The notes: generated by a model not told the origin, from the letters alone. DNA of 64,000 nucleotides from Agromyces subbeticus DSM 16689 (GCF_000421565.1 NZ_ATXG01000003.1:1-64000), one strand, 5' to 3'; numbered from the stretch's first letter, positions 25,161 to 33,889 are shown. Numbers and translations are program-made.

Positions 25161-26369
25161 ATGGCCTACGACGTCGCCCGCATCCGTTCCGACTTCCCCT
25201 CGCTCGAGAGCGGCTGGGCGCAGTTCGATGGGCCCGGGGGCACGCAGACGCCGCGGTCGGTGGGCGAGGCGGTGGCATCCGTGCTCACCGGGCCGCTCTC
25301 GAATCGCGGCACGATCGGCGTCTCCGAGGAGCGGGCCGAGGCCGCCGTGCACGGGTTCCGGCTCGCCATGGCCGATCTCGTCAACGGGCATCCGCGAGGC
25401 ATCGTGCAGGGGCGCAGCGCCACACAACTCGCCTACGACTTCTCCCGCCACCTCGCGAAGCGCTGGGGCCCGGGCGACGAGGTCATCGTGACCCGGCTCG
25501 ACCACGACTCGAACATCCGCCCGTGGGTGCAGGCGGCCGAGCACGTCGGCGCCACCGTGCGCTGGGCCGACTTCGACCCGGCGACCGGTGAACTGCCCGT
25601 CGAGGCGGTCACCGCTCTGCTCGGCGAGCGCACGCGCCTCGTCGCCGTCACGGCGGCGTCGAACCTCATCGGCACGATGCCCGACATCCCCGCGATCGCC
25701 GCCGCCGCGCACGATGTGGGCGCCCTCGTCTTCGTCGACGGCGTGCACTTCACGGCGCACGAGCTGCCCGACCTCGCCGCCCTCGGTGCCGACTTCTTCA
25801 CGTGCTCGCCCTACAAGTTCCTCGGCCCGCACTTCGGCGTGCTGGCGGCGGCGCCCGAGCTGCTCGAATCCATCGTGCCCGACAAGCTGGCGCCGTCGAC
25901 GAACGCCGTTCCCGAGCGCTTCGAGTTCGGCACGCTCCCCTATGAGCTGCTGGCCGGCGCCACCGCCGCGGTCGACGCACTGGCCGGCCTCGCCGGGGCG
26001 ACGGATGCCGCGAGCTCGCGCCGCGCGAAGCTCGCCGCGTCGTACGCGGCACTGCACGAGCACGAGTCTGCCCTGCTCGCCCGCCTCGAGACGGGGCTCG
26101 CCGCACTCCCGGGCGTCACCGTGTGGTCGCGTGCGTCGCGCCGCACGCCGACGCTGCTCATGACGTTCGTCGGCCACGAGGCATCCGAGGTCACCAAGCG
26201 GCTCGCCGAGGGCGAGGTGCTCGCACCGAGCAGCAACTTCTACGCGCTCGAAGCCTCGCGTCATCTCGGCCTCGGCGACGCCGGCGGGCTGCGGGTCGGG
26301 CTCGCGCCGTACACCGATGACGACGACGTCGAACGCCTGCTCGACGGGCTCGCCGCGGCGCTGCGCTGA
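25161..26369 (+). CDS. Cysteine desulfurase-like PLP enzyme
   Basis: 402-residue aminotransferase class V protein of the cysteine-desulfurase-like subgroup. The PLP lysine is Lys219 in TCSPYKFLGPH, with FVDGVHFTAHELPDL before it. It begins SDFPSLESGWAQFDGPGGTQTP, typical of this subgroup and unlike IscS/SufS. No suf or isc genes are near, so a housekeeping Fe-S role is doubtful. The ATG lies six bases after TAGGCT (25149-25154). Confidence 0.82.
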   Translation: MAYDVARIRSDFPSLESGWAQFDGPGGTQTPRSVGEAVASVLTGPLSNRGTIGVSEERAEAAVHGFRLAMADLVNGHPRGIVQGRSATQLAYDFSRHLAKRWGPGDEVIVTRLDHDSNIRPWVQAAEHVGATVRWADFDPATGELPVEAVTALLGERTRLVAVTAASNLIGTMPDIPAIAAAAHDVGALVFVDGVHFTAHELPDLAALGADFFTCSPYKFLGPHFGVLAAAPELLESIVPDKLAPSTNAVPERFEFGTLPYELLAGATAAVDALAGLAGATDAASSRRAKLAASYAALHEHESALLARLETGLAALPGVTVWSRASRRTPTLLMTFVGHEASEVTKRLAEGEVLAPSSNFYALEASRHLGLGDAGGLRVGLAPYTDDDDVERLLDGLAAALR

Positions 26370-26438
26370 ATCGCTCCGACGACTGCTGACACCACGACGG
26401 CGCGCAACGTCATCGGCGGCCGGCCATACGCTGAGACC

Positions 26439-27212
26439 ATGACCCTCGCCGAATCCGCTGCCGAACTCCGCCGCCTGCACACCGCACCCGAGCTGCTGCA
26501 GGTGGTGAACGTGTGGGACGTCGTGAGCGCCACGGCCGTGGCCGCCCTGCCACAGACGCGCGCCATCGCCACGGCGAGCCACTCGATCGCGGCGAGCTTC
26601 GGCTACCCCGACGGCGAGCAGATCCCCATCGAGCTCATGCTCGACATGTGCGGTCGCATCGCGCGCGCCGTCGACGTGCCGGTGAGCGCCGACCTCGAGG
26701 CCGGCTACGGCGACGTCGGCGAGACGGTGCGACGAGCCATCGGCGAGGGCATCGCCGGCGCGAACCTCGAAGACGAGCTGAAGCCGCTCGCCGAATCCGT
26801 CGCCGCGGTGCGCGCCGTCGTCGCAGCCGCCGACTCCGAGGGCGTGCCGTTCGCCCTGAACGCCCGCACCGACGCATTCCTCCGCGGGCACGAGCGCCCG
26901 CTCGAGGTGAACATCGCCGATGCGATCGAGCGCGGGCTCGCCTACCTCGACGCCGGCGCGACGTGCGTCTTCGTGCCCGGCAACTTCGGCGACGACGTCG
27001 TCGAAGAGCTCGTGGCCGGCATCGGCCGGCACCGGGTGAGCGTCATCGGCCTGCCCGACGTGCCCGCCCCTGCGCGCCTCGAAGAGCTCGGCGTCGCGCG
27101 CATCTCGTACGGCCCGTCCACGCAGCGCATCGCACTCGGCGCACTGCAGGATGCCGCGACGGAGCTCTACGCGGGCGGTGTTCCGCCCCGCGGCATCCGC
27201 CCGCTGAACTGA
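26439..27212 (+). CDS. Isocitrate lyase/PEP mutase family protein
   Basis: 257-residue barrel protein. VPVSADLEAGYGDVGETVRRAIGEGIAGANLEDEL and FALNARTDAFLRG match the PEP phosphomutase-like branch. The KRCGH catalytic loop of PrpB and isocitrate lyase is missing, so it is not a methylisocitrate lyase; oxaloacetate or C-P chemistry is possible. The ATG lies six bases after TACGCT (26427-26432). Confidence 0.8.
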   Translation: MTLAESAAELRRLHTAPELLQVVNVWDVVSATAVAALPQTRAIATASHSIAASFGYPDGEQIPIELMLDMCGRIARAVDVPVSADLEAGYGDVGETVRRAIGEGIAGANLEDELKPLAESVAAVRAVVAAADSEGVPFALNARTDAFLRGHERPLEVNIADAIERGLAYLDAGATCVFVPGNFGDDVVEELVAGIGRHRVSVIGLPDVPAPARLEELGVARISYGPSTQRIALGALQDAATELYAGGVPPRGIRPLN

Positions 27213-27264
27213 GCAGATCTGCGAATCCCCCGCGCGACGGATGCCTCTGGCCGCATGCGCTCGC

Positions 27265-27338
27265 TAGGGTGAGCGTGAGGCGGCCTGGCCGCCCGGTCGT
27301 GCGGGGGCGCGACCAGCGCGGCCGAGCTCGCCCCCACG
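27265..27338 (+). promoter_or_regulatory. Promoter and structured leader before ABC/glycosylase operon
   Basis: A -10-like TAGGGT is at 27265-27270. The deduced leader can form GGCGGCC-T-GGCCGCC (27279-27293) and a second stem GGGGGCG (27303-27309) with CGCCCCC (27329-27335), ending five bases before the GAGGAG ribosome binding site. This contrasts with the leaderless genes around it and may be an attenuator. Confidence 0.4.
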
Positions 27339-27350
27339 TGAGGAGAGCGC

Positions 27351-28250
27351 ATGGCGAGCGGCATCCCCATCGAGATCTCGGGGCTCAGCAAGCACTTCGG
27401 CCCGGTGACCGCGGTCGACGATCTGAGCTTCACCGTGCAACCGGGCAGCGTCACCGGGTTTCTCGGCCCGAACGGCGCGGGCAAGACCACGACACTGCGC
27501 GTGCTGCTCGGGCTCGAGCACGCCAGCGCGGGCACTGCGACGTTCGGCGGCACGCCCTACTCGGCGCTGCCACGACCACTCGAGACCGTCGGCGCCGCGC
27601 TCGATGCGAGCTTCCATCCCGGCCGAACCGCGCGCAACCACTTGAAGGTGTACGCGACGGCGGCCGGCCTGTCGTCCGCGCGAGTGCCGGTCGTGCTCGA
27701 GCAAGTGGGCATGTCGGACTACGCCGATCGCCGGGTCGGCGGCTACTCGCTCGGCATGCGCCAGCGACTCGCCCTCGCCTACACGCTGCTCGGCGACCCG
27801 GGCGTCTTCGTGCTCGACGAGCCGATCAACGGGCTCGACCCCGAGGGCATCAAGTGGATCCGCGGCTTCCTGCAGACCCTCGCCCATGAAGGGCGCACGG
27901 TGCTCGTCTCCTCGCACCTGCTCAGCGAGGTGCAGCAGAGCGTCGACGAGGTCGTGATCATCGCGAAGGGCCGGCTCATGAAGAGCGGCACCCTCGCGAG
28001 CCTCGAGCTCGACTCGGCGCCTCGCACGATCGCCGACTCGCCCGACCGCCCGGCGCTCGCTGCGGCCCTCACGTCCGCCGGTCTCGAGTTCATCGAGGGA
28101 CGCAGCGGGTTCATCGTCGACGAGCCCGACCCCGCCCGGGTCGGCCACGCCGCCTTCGTCGGGGGCGTCGAGTTGGCGGCGCTGCACCGACTGAAATCGG
28201 GGCTCGAAGAGTCGTTCCTCTCGCTCGTCGGCGAAGGCGAGGCGTCGTGA
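27351..28250 (+). CDS. ABC transporter ATP-binding protein (drug-export type)
   Basis: 299 residues. ISGLSKHFGPVTAVDDLSF is followed by Walker A GPNGAGKTTTLRVLLGL near 42-58, signature YSLGMRQRLALAYTLLGDP near 127-145 and Walker B VFVLDEPINGLDPEG near 147-161. The switch histidine lies in VSSHLLSEVQQSVDEVVI. The Y-S-L-G-M-R-Q-R-L signature is characteristic of the BcrA/lantibiotic/multidrug class. It starts after GAGGAGAGCGC and overlaps the permease start by four bases (GTGA). With the permease and glycosylase it forms a three-gene unit. Confidence 0.88.
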   Translation: MASGIPIEISGLSKHFGPVTAVDDLSFTVQPGSVTGFLGPNGAGKTTTLRVLLGLEHASAGTATFGGTPYSALPRPLETVGAALDASFHPGRTARNHLKVYATAAGLSSARVPVVLEQVGMSDYADRRVGGYSLGMRQRLALAYTLLGDPGVFVLDEPINGLDPEGIKWIRGFLQTLAHEGRTVLVSSHLLSEVQQSVDEVVIIAKGRLMKSGTLASLELDSAPRTIADSPDRPALAAALTSAGLEFIEGRSGFIVDEPDPARVGHAAFVGGVELAALHRLKSGLEESFLSLVGEGEAS

Positions 28251-29077
28251 ACCTCGTTCGCGCCCTGGGCGCCGAGTTCCAGAAGGTCTTCACGACCCGC
28301 ATCTGGTGGCTCCTCGCGATCCTGCTCGCGGGCTACGTCGCCATCATGTCGGGTGGCCTGGGCGCGTTCCTGGGCTGGGCGAGCCAGAATCCGGATGCCG
28401 CGGCATCCACCGGCAACTCGGCGCCGCTGCCGGCCGGCCTCGATCTCGCGCCGCTCGTCTACAGCTTCGCGTCGTCGATCGGCTACGTGTTCCCGGTGCT
28501 GCTCGGGGCGCTCGCCGTCACCGGGGAGTTCCGCCACCAGACACTCACCCCGACGTTCCTCGCCGAACCGCACCGCACCGTGGTGCTCACGGCGAAGTTC
28601 ATCTCGCAGCTCGTGATCGGCGCGGGCCTCGGCGTCATCGCCTTCGCGGTCTCCGTGGGCGCTGGGTCGGCGGCACTCGCCGCCTTCGGCCTCGACACCG
28701 GCCTCGACTCGAGCGACACATGGGCCCTCATCGGTCGCGGCGTGCTCGCCATGGCGCTGTGGGGCGCGATCGGCGTCGGACTCGGCGTGCTCGTCACGAA
28801 CCAGGTCGCGGCGATCGTCATCGTGATCGCCTTCACCCAGTTCGTCGAGCCGATCCTGCGTCTCGTCGCCTCGCTCAGCGATGTCACGGCCTCGATCGGG
28901 CGGTTCCTGCCGGGCGCTGCGAGCGACGCGCTCGTCGGGGCATCCTTCTACAACATCGCCTCGCTCGGTTCGAGCGAGTCGCTCGAGTGGTGGCAGGGCG
29001 GGCTCGTGCTGGCCGGCATCGCCGTGGTCGCGACCGTCATCGGCGGGGCGACGACCTGGCGCAGGGACGTGTCGTAG
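28247..29077 (+). CDS. ABC-2 type transporter permease
   Basis: 276 residues with six hydrophobic segments. VRALGAEFQKVFTTRIWWLLAILLAGYVA opens the protein as in BcrB/ABC-2 permeases. VTGEFRHQTLTPTFLAEPHRTVVLTAKF is the conserved intracellular loop between membrane segments. It partners the ATPase at 27351-28250. Its stop is followed after two bases by the GTG of the glycosylase-like gene. Confidence 0.86.
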   Translation: MNLVRALGAEFQKVFTTRIWWLLAILLAGYVAIMSGGLGAFLGWASQNPDAAASTGNSAPLPAGLDLAPLVYSFASSIGYVFPVLLGALAVTGEFRHQTLTPTFLAEPHRTVVLTAKFISQLVIGAGLGVIAFAVSVGAGSAALAAFGLDTGLDSSDTWALIGRGVLAMALWGAIGVGLGVLVTNQVAAIVIVIAFTQFVEPILRLVASLSDVTASIGRFLPGAASDALVGASFYNIASLGSSESLEWWQGGLVLAGIAVVATVIGGATTWRRDVS

Positions 29078-29079
29078 GG

Positions 29080-30240
29080 GTGAACCGCGAGGAGCTCCGC
29101 CGGCTGCGCCTTCGGGTGCAGGGGCTGCGCGGGCTGCATGCGGCGTCGGCGCCCGCCGTCGTGCGCGACTTCGTCGCGGTGCAGGCGCAGGAGTTCGTGC
29201 CCGCGCAGTGGGGGCTCGCGATGCGGGTGCCGCCCGAGCGGCGGCCGGATGTCGCCTCCGTCACCGCCGCGCTCGACCGCGGCGAGATCCTGCGCACGCA
29301 CGTGCTGCGCCCGACCTGGCACTTCGTCGACCCGACGGATGCCCGGTGGCTGATGGAGCTCTCGGCCGAGCGCGTGCATCGGTCGAACACGACGTACTAC
29401 CGTCGCACCGGGGTCGACGGCGAGGCCGGGGTGCGTGCGCTCGACGTGGTCGCCGCATCGCTCGCGTGCGGGCATCGCACGAGGGCAGAGCTCGCCGCGG
29501 CGCTCGAAGCGGCCGGGCACCCCTCGAGCGGGCTCGGGTTCACGTACGTGCTCATGCTCGCCGAGCTCGAACGCGTCGCAATCAGCGGGGCGAACGTCGG
29601 CAAGCAGCGCACCTACGCGGCGTTCGACGAGCGCGTGCCGCCGTCGGCGCCGAAGCCGCGCGATGCCGCCCTCGTCGAGCTGGCCGAGCGATTCATCCGT
29701 TCGCGCGGGCCGGTGACCGACCGTGACTTCTCGGTCTGGTCGGGGTTCACGCTGGGCGACACGCGCCGCGCGTTCGCGACACTCGTCGATGCGAGCGCGG
29801 GCCGGGTCGAGACCGTCGAGGTCGACGGGGCGGTGCACTGGCACGATGCCGAGGTGACGGAGGCCGCGCGGGCCGGCGGGGTCGCATCGACGGCGGATGT
29901 CGCATCGCCGGGTGCGCCGACGGGCACTGTCGACCTGCTGCAGGCCTACGACGAATACATCATGGGGTACGCCGCACCCCGTTCCTATCTGCTGCCCGAC
30001 GACGTCGAGTCCGTGCACGCCGAGACGTCGCTGCACGCGTTGATGATCGATGGCGTGATGGCGGGCCGGTGGGCGCCGGTCGTGCAACCGAAGCGCGCTG
30101 TCGTGCGGGTCGTGCCCTGGCGTGCGTTCTCCCGTGCCGAGGAGCGATCGCTCGCGGCATCCGTCACCGAGCTCGAGCGGTTTCTCGGCGTGCCGGTCGA
30201 ACTGGAACGCGAGCCGCTCGACGACCCCATTCCCGGCTGA
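29080..30240 (+). CDS. AlkZ-like DNA glycosylase (HTH_42 winged-helix superfamily)
   Basis: 386 residues. The N-terminus VVRDFVAVQAQEFVPAQWGLAMR carries a Q-A-Q motif at 35-37, the catalytic QxQ of AlkZ-type glycosylases. It is followed by ILRTHVLRPTWHFVDPTDARWL, the family's R-T-W/H...R-x-T-x-H segment. AlkZ excises bulky or crosslinked adenine/guanine lesions, and the superfamily is often self-resistance or repair. VSGFTLGD and the tail domain KPRDAALVELAERFIRSRGPVTDRDFSVWSG are also typical. The GTG start is two bases after the permease stop, so it is co-translated with the exporter; this context suggests toxin export plus DNA repair. The biochemical role is inferred, not shown. Confidence 0.75.
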   Translation: MNREELRRLRLRVQGLRGLHAASAPAVVRDFVAVQAQEFVPAQWGLAMRVPPERRPDVASVTAALDRGEILRTHVLRPTWHFVDPTDARWLMELSAERVHRSNTTYYRRTGVDGEAGVRALDVVAASLACGHRTRAELAAALEAAGHPSSGLGFTYVLMLAELERVAISGANVGKQRTYAAFDERVPPSAPKPRDAALVELAERFIRSRGPVTDRDFSVWSGFTLGDTRRAFATLVDASAGRVETVEVDGAVHWHDAEVTEAARAGGVASTADVASPGAPTGTVDLLQAYDEYIMGYAAPRSYLLPDDVESVHAETSLHALMIDGVMAGRWAPVVQPKRAVVRVVPWRAFSRAEERSLAASVTELERFLGVPVELEREPLDDPIPG

Positions 30241-30267
30241 GCCGGCCGCCGTCACTCGGCACGCTGC

Positions 30268-30657
30268 TCAGTCGGCGGCAGCCCGCCGGTGCGCCTCGAC
30301 CTCGGCCATGTTCACTTCGGCCCAGTCCTTCATGTGCCAGAGGATGGGCATCAGGCTCTCACCGAGGGGCGTGAGCGAGTACTCGACGTGCGCCGGAAAG
30401 ACCTGCTTCACCTCGCGCGCCACGAGGCCATCGCGCTCGAGCAGTCGCAGCGTCTCGGTCAGCATCTTCTGGCTCGCGCCGGCGATGCGAGCGCGCAGCT
30501 GCGAGTGCCGCTTCGGGCCTTCGGCGAGCGGCAGCAGCACGAGCGTCGCCCACTTGGCTCCGATGATGTCGAGCACCTGACGCGACGGGCATTCGGCGAG
30601 GTACGACGCGTAGGCGTCTTTCGCGGCGGCGCGCTGCTGGTCGGCGGTGAGGGTCAC
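30268..30657 (-). CDS. HxlR family transcriptional regulator
   Basis: 129 residues. CPSRQVLDIIGAKWATLVLLPLAEGPKRHSQLRARIAGASQKMLTETLRLLERDGLV is the HxlR winged helix with a cysteine at the usual redox-sensing position near the N-terminus; VFPAHVEYSLTPLGESL is the wing. The GTG at 30657 follows GGAG. Divergent from an azoreductase, it probably represses it in response to quinones or electrophiles, as YodB and QorR do for similar genes (inference). Confidence 0.88.
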   Translation of the reverse strand: MTLTADQQRAAAKDAYASYLAECPSRQVLDIIGAKWATLVLLPLAEGPKRHSQLRARIAGASQKMLTETLRLLERDGLVAREVKQVFPAHVEYSLTPLGESLMPILWHMKDWAEVNMAEVEAHRRAAAD

Positions 30658-30711
30658 GGTGTCTCCAGAACTCGGTCGGCGGTCGGATGTCGGGCACCCG
30701 CGGCATCCCAC

Positions 30712-30727
30712 GGCACTGTGAAGTGCC
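30712..30727. promoter_or_regulatory. 16-bp inverted repeat between HxlR and azoreductase genes
   Basis: GGCACT-GTGA-AGTGCC lies near the middle of the 180-bp divergent intergenic region. It is the clearest symmetrical site there and a candidate HxlR operator. Confidence 0.45.
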
Positions 30728-30837
30728 TGCTGGTGCGACGCGCGCAGCGATGTGACGATCGAAACCGCTGCGGGGCGCGATCCATTCCCGGTGAGCGCAG
30801 CGCACTCGACACCGAACGTTCGACCGAAGGAATCCAG

Positions 30838-31488
30838 ATGACCCACCTGCTGCACGTCAACGCCTCTGCCAGGGGCGACGCCAGCCGCTCTCTCGAGTTG
30901 GCGACGCGCTTCGTCGACGAGCTCCAGGCCGGCGACGGCGAGCTGACCGTCGAGCGGCTCGACGTCTTCGACGGCACGCTGCCCGAGTTCGGCACCGTGG
31001 CGGCCGGCGCGAAGATGGCCGTCTTCGGCGGGCAGGAGCAGACTGCTGAGCAACAGGATGCCTGGCGCGACGCGCGATCGGTGTTCGACCGGTTCGACGC
31101 CGCCGACACGCTCGTCTTCAACGTGCCGTTCTGGAACGCCGGCGTGCCGTACCCGCTGAAGCAGCTCATCGACGTGATCACGCAGCCCGGCTGGGCGTTC
31201 GCGTTCGACCCCGAGACCGGCTACCGCGGGCTGCTGCAGGGCAAGCGGGCGTTCGTGGTCTACACGAGCGGGGTGTACGCCGAATGGCTGCCGCCGGCGT
31301 TCGGGTCGGACTTCACCACCACCTTCTTCCGCGACTGGCTCGGCTTCATCGGCGTCACCGACGTCGAGGAGGTGCACTTCGCACCGACCGTGGTGAACCC
31401 CGATGTCGAGGGCTCGCGTCGGGCGGCGCTCGCGGCCACGCTCGAGGCGGCGCAGCGGTTCGTCGAGGCCGAGCGGCTCGCGGCGTGA
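30838..31488 (+). CDS. azoR: FMN-dependent NADH-azoreductase / quinone reductase
   Basis: 216 residues of flavodoxin-like fold. LLHVNASARGDASRSLELATRFVDEL at the start binds FMN phosphate; VFNVPFWNAGVPYPLKQLIDVITQPGWAF is the conserved AzoR segment over the flavin. It reduces quinones and azo compounds with NADH. The ATG follows GAAGGA with good spacing. Control by the divergent HxlR gene is likely. Confidence 0.88.
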   Translation: MTHLLHVNASARGDASRSLELATRFVDELQAGDGELTVERLDVFDGTLPEFGTVAAGAKMAVFGGQEQTAEQQDAWRDARSVFDRFDAADTLVFNVPFWNAGVPYPLKQLIDVITQPGWAFAFDPETGYRGLLQGKRAFVVYTSGVYAEWLPPAFGSDFTTTFFRDWLGFIGVTDVEEVHFAPTVVNPDVEGSRRAALAATLEAAQRFVEAERLAA

Positions 31489-31510
31489 ACTGACGAGCGG
31501 CGCCTGAGCG

Positions 31511-32788
31511 TCACCTCGAGGCTCCGCGCCCCACCGCGTCTTCGTCCGCGGCGGAGTCTCGGGTCGCGATGACCGTCCGCCGGGAAGCGAGCGCGGCCAC
31601 GCCGATGAGCACGACGGCCGCGGCGCAACCGCACAACGCGAGGGTCGCGAAGCCCGTGAGCTCGAGCACCACTCCCGACATCGCCCCGCCGCCCGCGGCG
31701 GCGGTGCCCATTCCCACTTCGCCCCAGCCTTCGCGTCGGAGTCGAAGGCGCTCGGGAGCACTCCTGGTGAGGATCGCGCTCCCGGAGACGAGGGCGAGGT
31801 TCCACCCCAGGCCGACGAGAAGCACGCCGGCGCCGATGGCGATCACCGACGCGGCGCCGCTTGCCACCACGACGGTCGCGGCGACGAGCACCGACCCGGC
31901 GGTGACGGCGGTGCCTTCGGCGCCGAGCCGACGCACGAGCGCGGCGGAGATGGGCGAGGGCGCGAACATCGCGCCGATGTGCAGCGAGATGATGACGCCA
32001 ACGACCGACATGTCGGCATGCAGGTGCATGAGGTGCAGTGGGAGGGCGGTCATGACGCCGACCATCACCACGTTCGCGAGGCTCAGCACACCGACGCCGA
32101 CGATCGTGTCGCGGCGCCGTTCCGTCGGCGCGACGTCGTCATCGGCGCGCGGGTCGCCTTCGGCGCTGCGTTCCGGAACCGGCGTGCGACGCCCGAACGC
32201 GGCGAAGCATGCCGCGGCTGCGGCCATGCCCACGGCTCCGGCGACGTAGCAGCCGGCGAGCGGCGGGAGGCCGAGGGCCTGCCCCGCGTCGTCGGCAGGA
32301 CCGAGGAACAGCGGCCCGAGCACCGCCCCGATCGTGGTCGCGACCAGCACCGCCGCGATGGCGGATACCCGCCTCGCCGGATCGACGCCGGCCGCTCCGG
32401 CGTAGCGGCTCAACATCACGGCCGCATTGCCGACCCCGAAGAGCAGGCTGCCGACGAGTACCGCCGGCAGGAGTGCGGCCGCGGCTCCGGCGACCACCAG
32501 CGCACAGCCGCACACCCCGAGCACGGCGCCTCCGGCGAGCGCGGCGCCCCGCCCGGTTCGAACGGAGACGCGGCTGATGCCGAGGGCGCCGATCGCGGAG
32601 CCCAGCACGAGCATCGACTGCGGCAGCCCAGCGGTGGCGGCGGAGCCGGCGATGTCCTCCGCGAGCAGGCCGCCCGCCGATCCCGCGAGCGACTGGGCGA
32701 ACCCGCCGAGCGCGACCGCCACGAGCAGGGCGCGGAGCGGGGTTGTCAGTGCGGAGGACATCCTGTTCGCCGACGATTCCGGAATCAT
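31511..32788 (-). CDS. MFS transporter
   Basis: 425 residues with about 12 hydrophobic segments and a central acidic linker (PERSAEGDPRADDDVAPTERRRD near 210-230) between the two halves. The first half has SVRTGRGAALAGGAVLG as motif A equivalent. Substrate unknown; drug or amino acid export is typical for a gene divergent from an Lrp-type regulator. The ATG at 32788 follows TACCAT (32796-32801) by seven bases. A second in-frame ATG (MSSALTTPL) lies nine codons downstream. Confidence 0.82.
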   Translation of the reverse strand: MIPESSANRMSSALTTPLRALLVAVALGGFAQSLAGSAGGLLAEDIAGSAATAGLPQSMLVLGSAIGALGISRVSVRTGRGAALAGGAVLGVCGCALVVAGAAAALLPAVLVGSLLFGVGNAAVMLSRYAGAAGVDPARRVSAIAAVLVATTIGAVLGPLFLGPADDAGQALGLPPLAGCYVAGAVGMAAAAACFAAFGRRTPVPERSAEGDPRADDDVAPTERRRDTIVGVGVLSLANVVMVGVMTALPLHLMHLHADMSVVGVIISLHIGAMFAPSPISAALVRRLGAEGTAVTAGSVLVAATVVVASGAASVIAIGAGVLLVGLGWNLALVSGSAILTRSAPERLRLRREGWGEVGMGTAAAGGGAMSGVVLELTGFATLALCGCAAAVVLIGVAALASRRTVIATRDSAADEDAVGRGASR

Positions 32789-32888
32789 GCCTGCAATGGT
32801 AGGAATGGTCGAACGCCGGATGAATGGGCGTCACGCCCTGATCCGGCCCGGCGACGTTGCGAGCGCAACGCAGAAGGCGGGAGAGACG

Positions 32889-33410
32889 TTGCAATCGTTC
32901 GAACCGGACGCCACCGACTGGGCGCTCCTCCATGAGCTGCAGGACGACGCTCGCCTCTCGTTCAACGAACTCGCCCGTCGCGTGCACCTGTCCGCTCCGG
33001 CGGTGGCGGAGCGCGTGCGCCGCATGGAGTCGCTCGGCGTCATCACGGGGTACACCGCGGCCATCGACGCCGACCGCGCCGGCCAGCCGGTCACCGCCTT
33101 CATCCAACTGCACTGCGACTCGGGCAAATGCCTGCTCCGCACAGTGGACCGCGAGGACCTGCCCGAGGTGACCGAGATCCACAAGCTCACGGGCAAGTAC
33201 TGCACCCTCCTCCGCGTGCGAGCAGCGTCGATGGCGCATTTCGAGGGTGTCGTCGAGCGGCTCGGCGAACACGGCCCGCTCGAGACGAACCTCGTCATGT
33301 CGACGCAGTTCGAGGACCATCGCATCGGCCCACCTCCCCCGGCACGGCCAGTGACGGCGGCTCGAGGCTGGAACGCCAAGCACCGGAAGCCGGCGACCGA
33401 GGCCGGCTGA
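32889..33410 (+). CDS. Lrp/AsnC family transcriptional regulator
   Basis: 173 residues. DWALLHELQDDARLSFNELARRVHLSAPAVAERVRRMESLGVITGYTAAID is the AsnC-type helix-turn-helix and linker; the remainder is the RAM ligand domain (CLLRTVDREDLPEVTEIHKLTGKYCTLLRV). A TTG start at 32889 was chosen because it follows GGCGGGAGAGACG; the upstream ATG at 32803 would add a non-family N-terminus. The divergent MFS gene is the likely target. GTTGCG-AG-CGCAAC at 32856-32869 is a plausible binding site. Confidence 0.8.
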   Translation: MQSFEPDATDWALLHELQDDARLSFNELARRVHLSAPAVAERVRRMESLGVITGYTAAIDADRAGQPVTAFIQLHCDSGKCLLRTVDREDLPEVTEIHKLTGKYCTLLRVRAASMAHFEGVVERLGEHGPLETNLVMSTQFEDHRIGPPPPARPVTAARGWNAKHRKPATEAG

Positions 33411-33487
33411 ACTCCGTCGCTCGCGAACGGGCGGCTCCCCCGCGGGTGCGCCGGCCCGGTGGAGGCGATGACCGCTACGATCGCGGC

Positions 33488-33868
33488 ATGGCCGTCATCG
33501 GAAGCGTGTTCATCGCCCTCGCCGCACTGCTGCACGGCTACATCTTCTTGATGGAGAGCGTGTGGTGGACCAGGCCCTCGACGTGGAAGCGCTTCGGCGT
33601 CACCGACCAGGCCGCTGCCGACGTGACGAAGCCGATGGCCTACAACCAGGGCTTCTACAACCTCTTCCTCGGCATCGGCGCGGCGCTCGGCCTCACGCTC
33701 TACTGGGCGGGCGCGATGCCGGTCGGCAAGACGCTCGTGCTCTTCACCGCCGCGTGCATGTTCCTCGCCGCCGCGGTGCTCACGACCACGGGTCGCGGCT
33801 ACCTGAAGCCCGCGCTCGTACAGGGAACGCTGCCGCTCATCGGCTTCGTGCTCTTCGCGTTCGCCTGA
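33488..33868 (+). CDS. DUF1304 family membrane protein
   Basis: 126 residues with four membrane segments. IALAALLHGYIFLMESVWWTRPSTWKRFGV (about 7-37) followed by AYNQGFYNLFLGIGAALGL matches the DUF1304 pattern of a GxxHxxIF-x-x-E segment and the NQGxYNxFL segment. Role unknown. The ATG lies six bases after TACGAT (33476-33481). Confidence 0.83.
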   Translation: MAVIGSVFIALAALLHGYIFLMESVWWTRPSTWKRFGVTDQAAADVTKPMAYNQGFYNLFLGIGAALGLTLYWAGAMPVGKTLVLFTAACMFLAAAVLTTTGRGYLKPALVQGTLPLIGFVLFAFA

Positions 33869-33889
33869 GCAGCGGGTTCGTGGCGCCGG

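Noticed and set aside
26439-27212. Second methylisocitrate lyase
   Set aside because: The KRCGH catalytic loop seen in prpB is absent.
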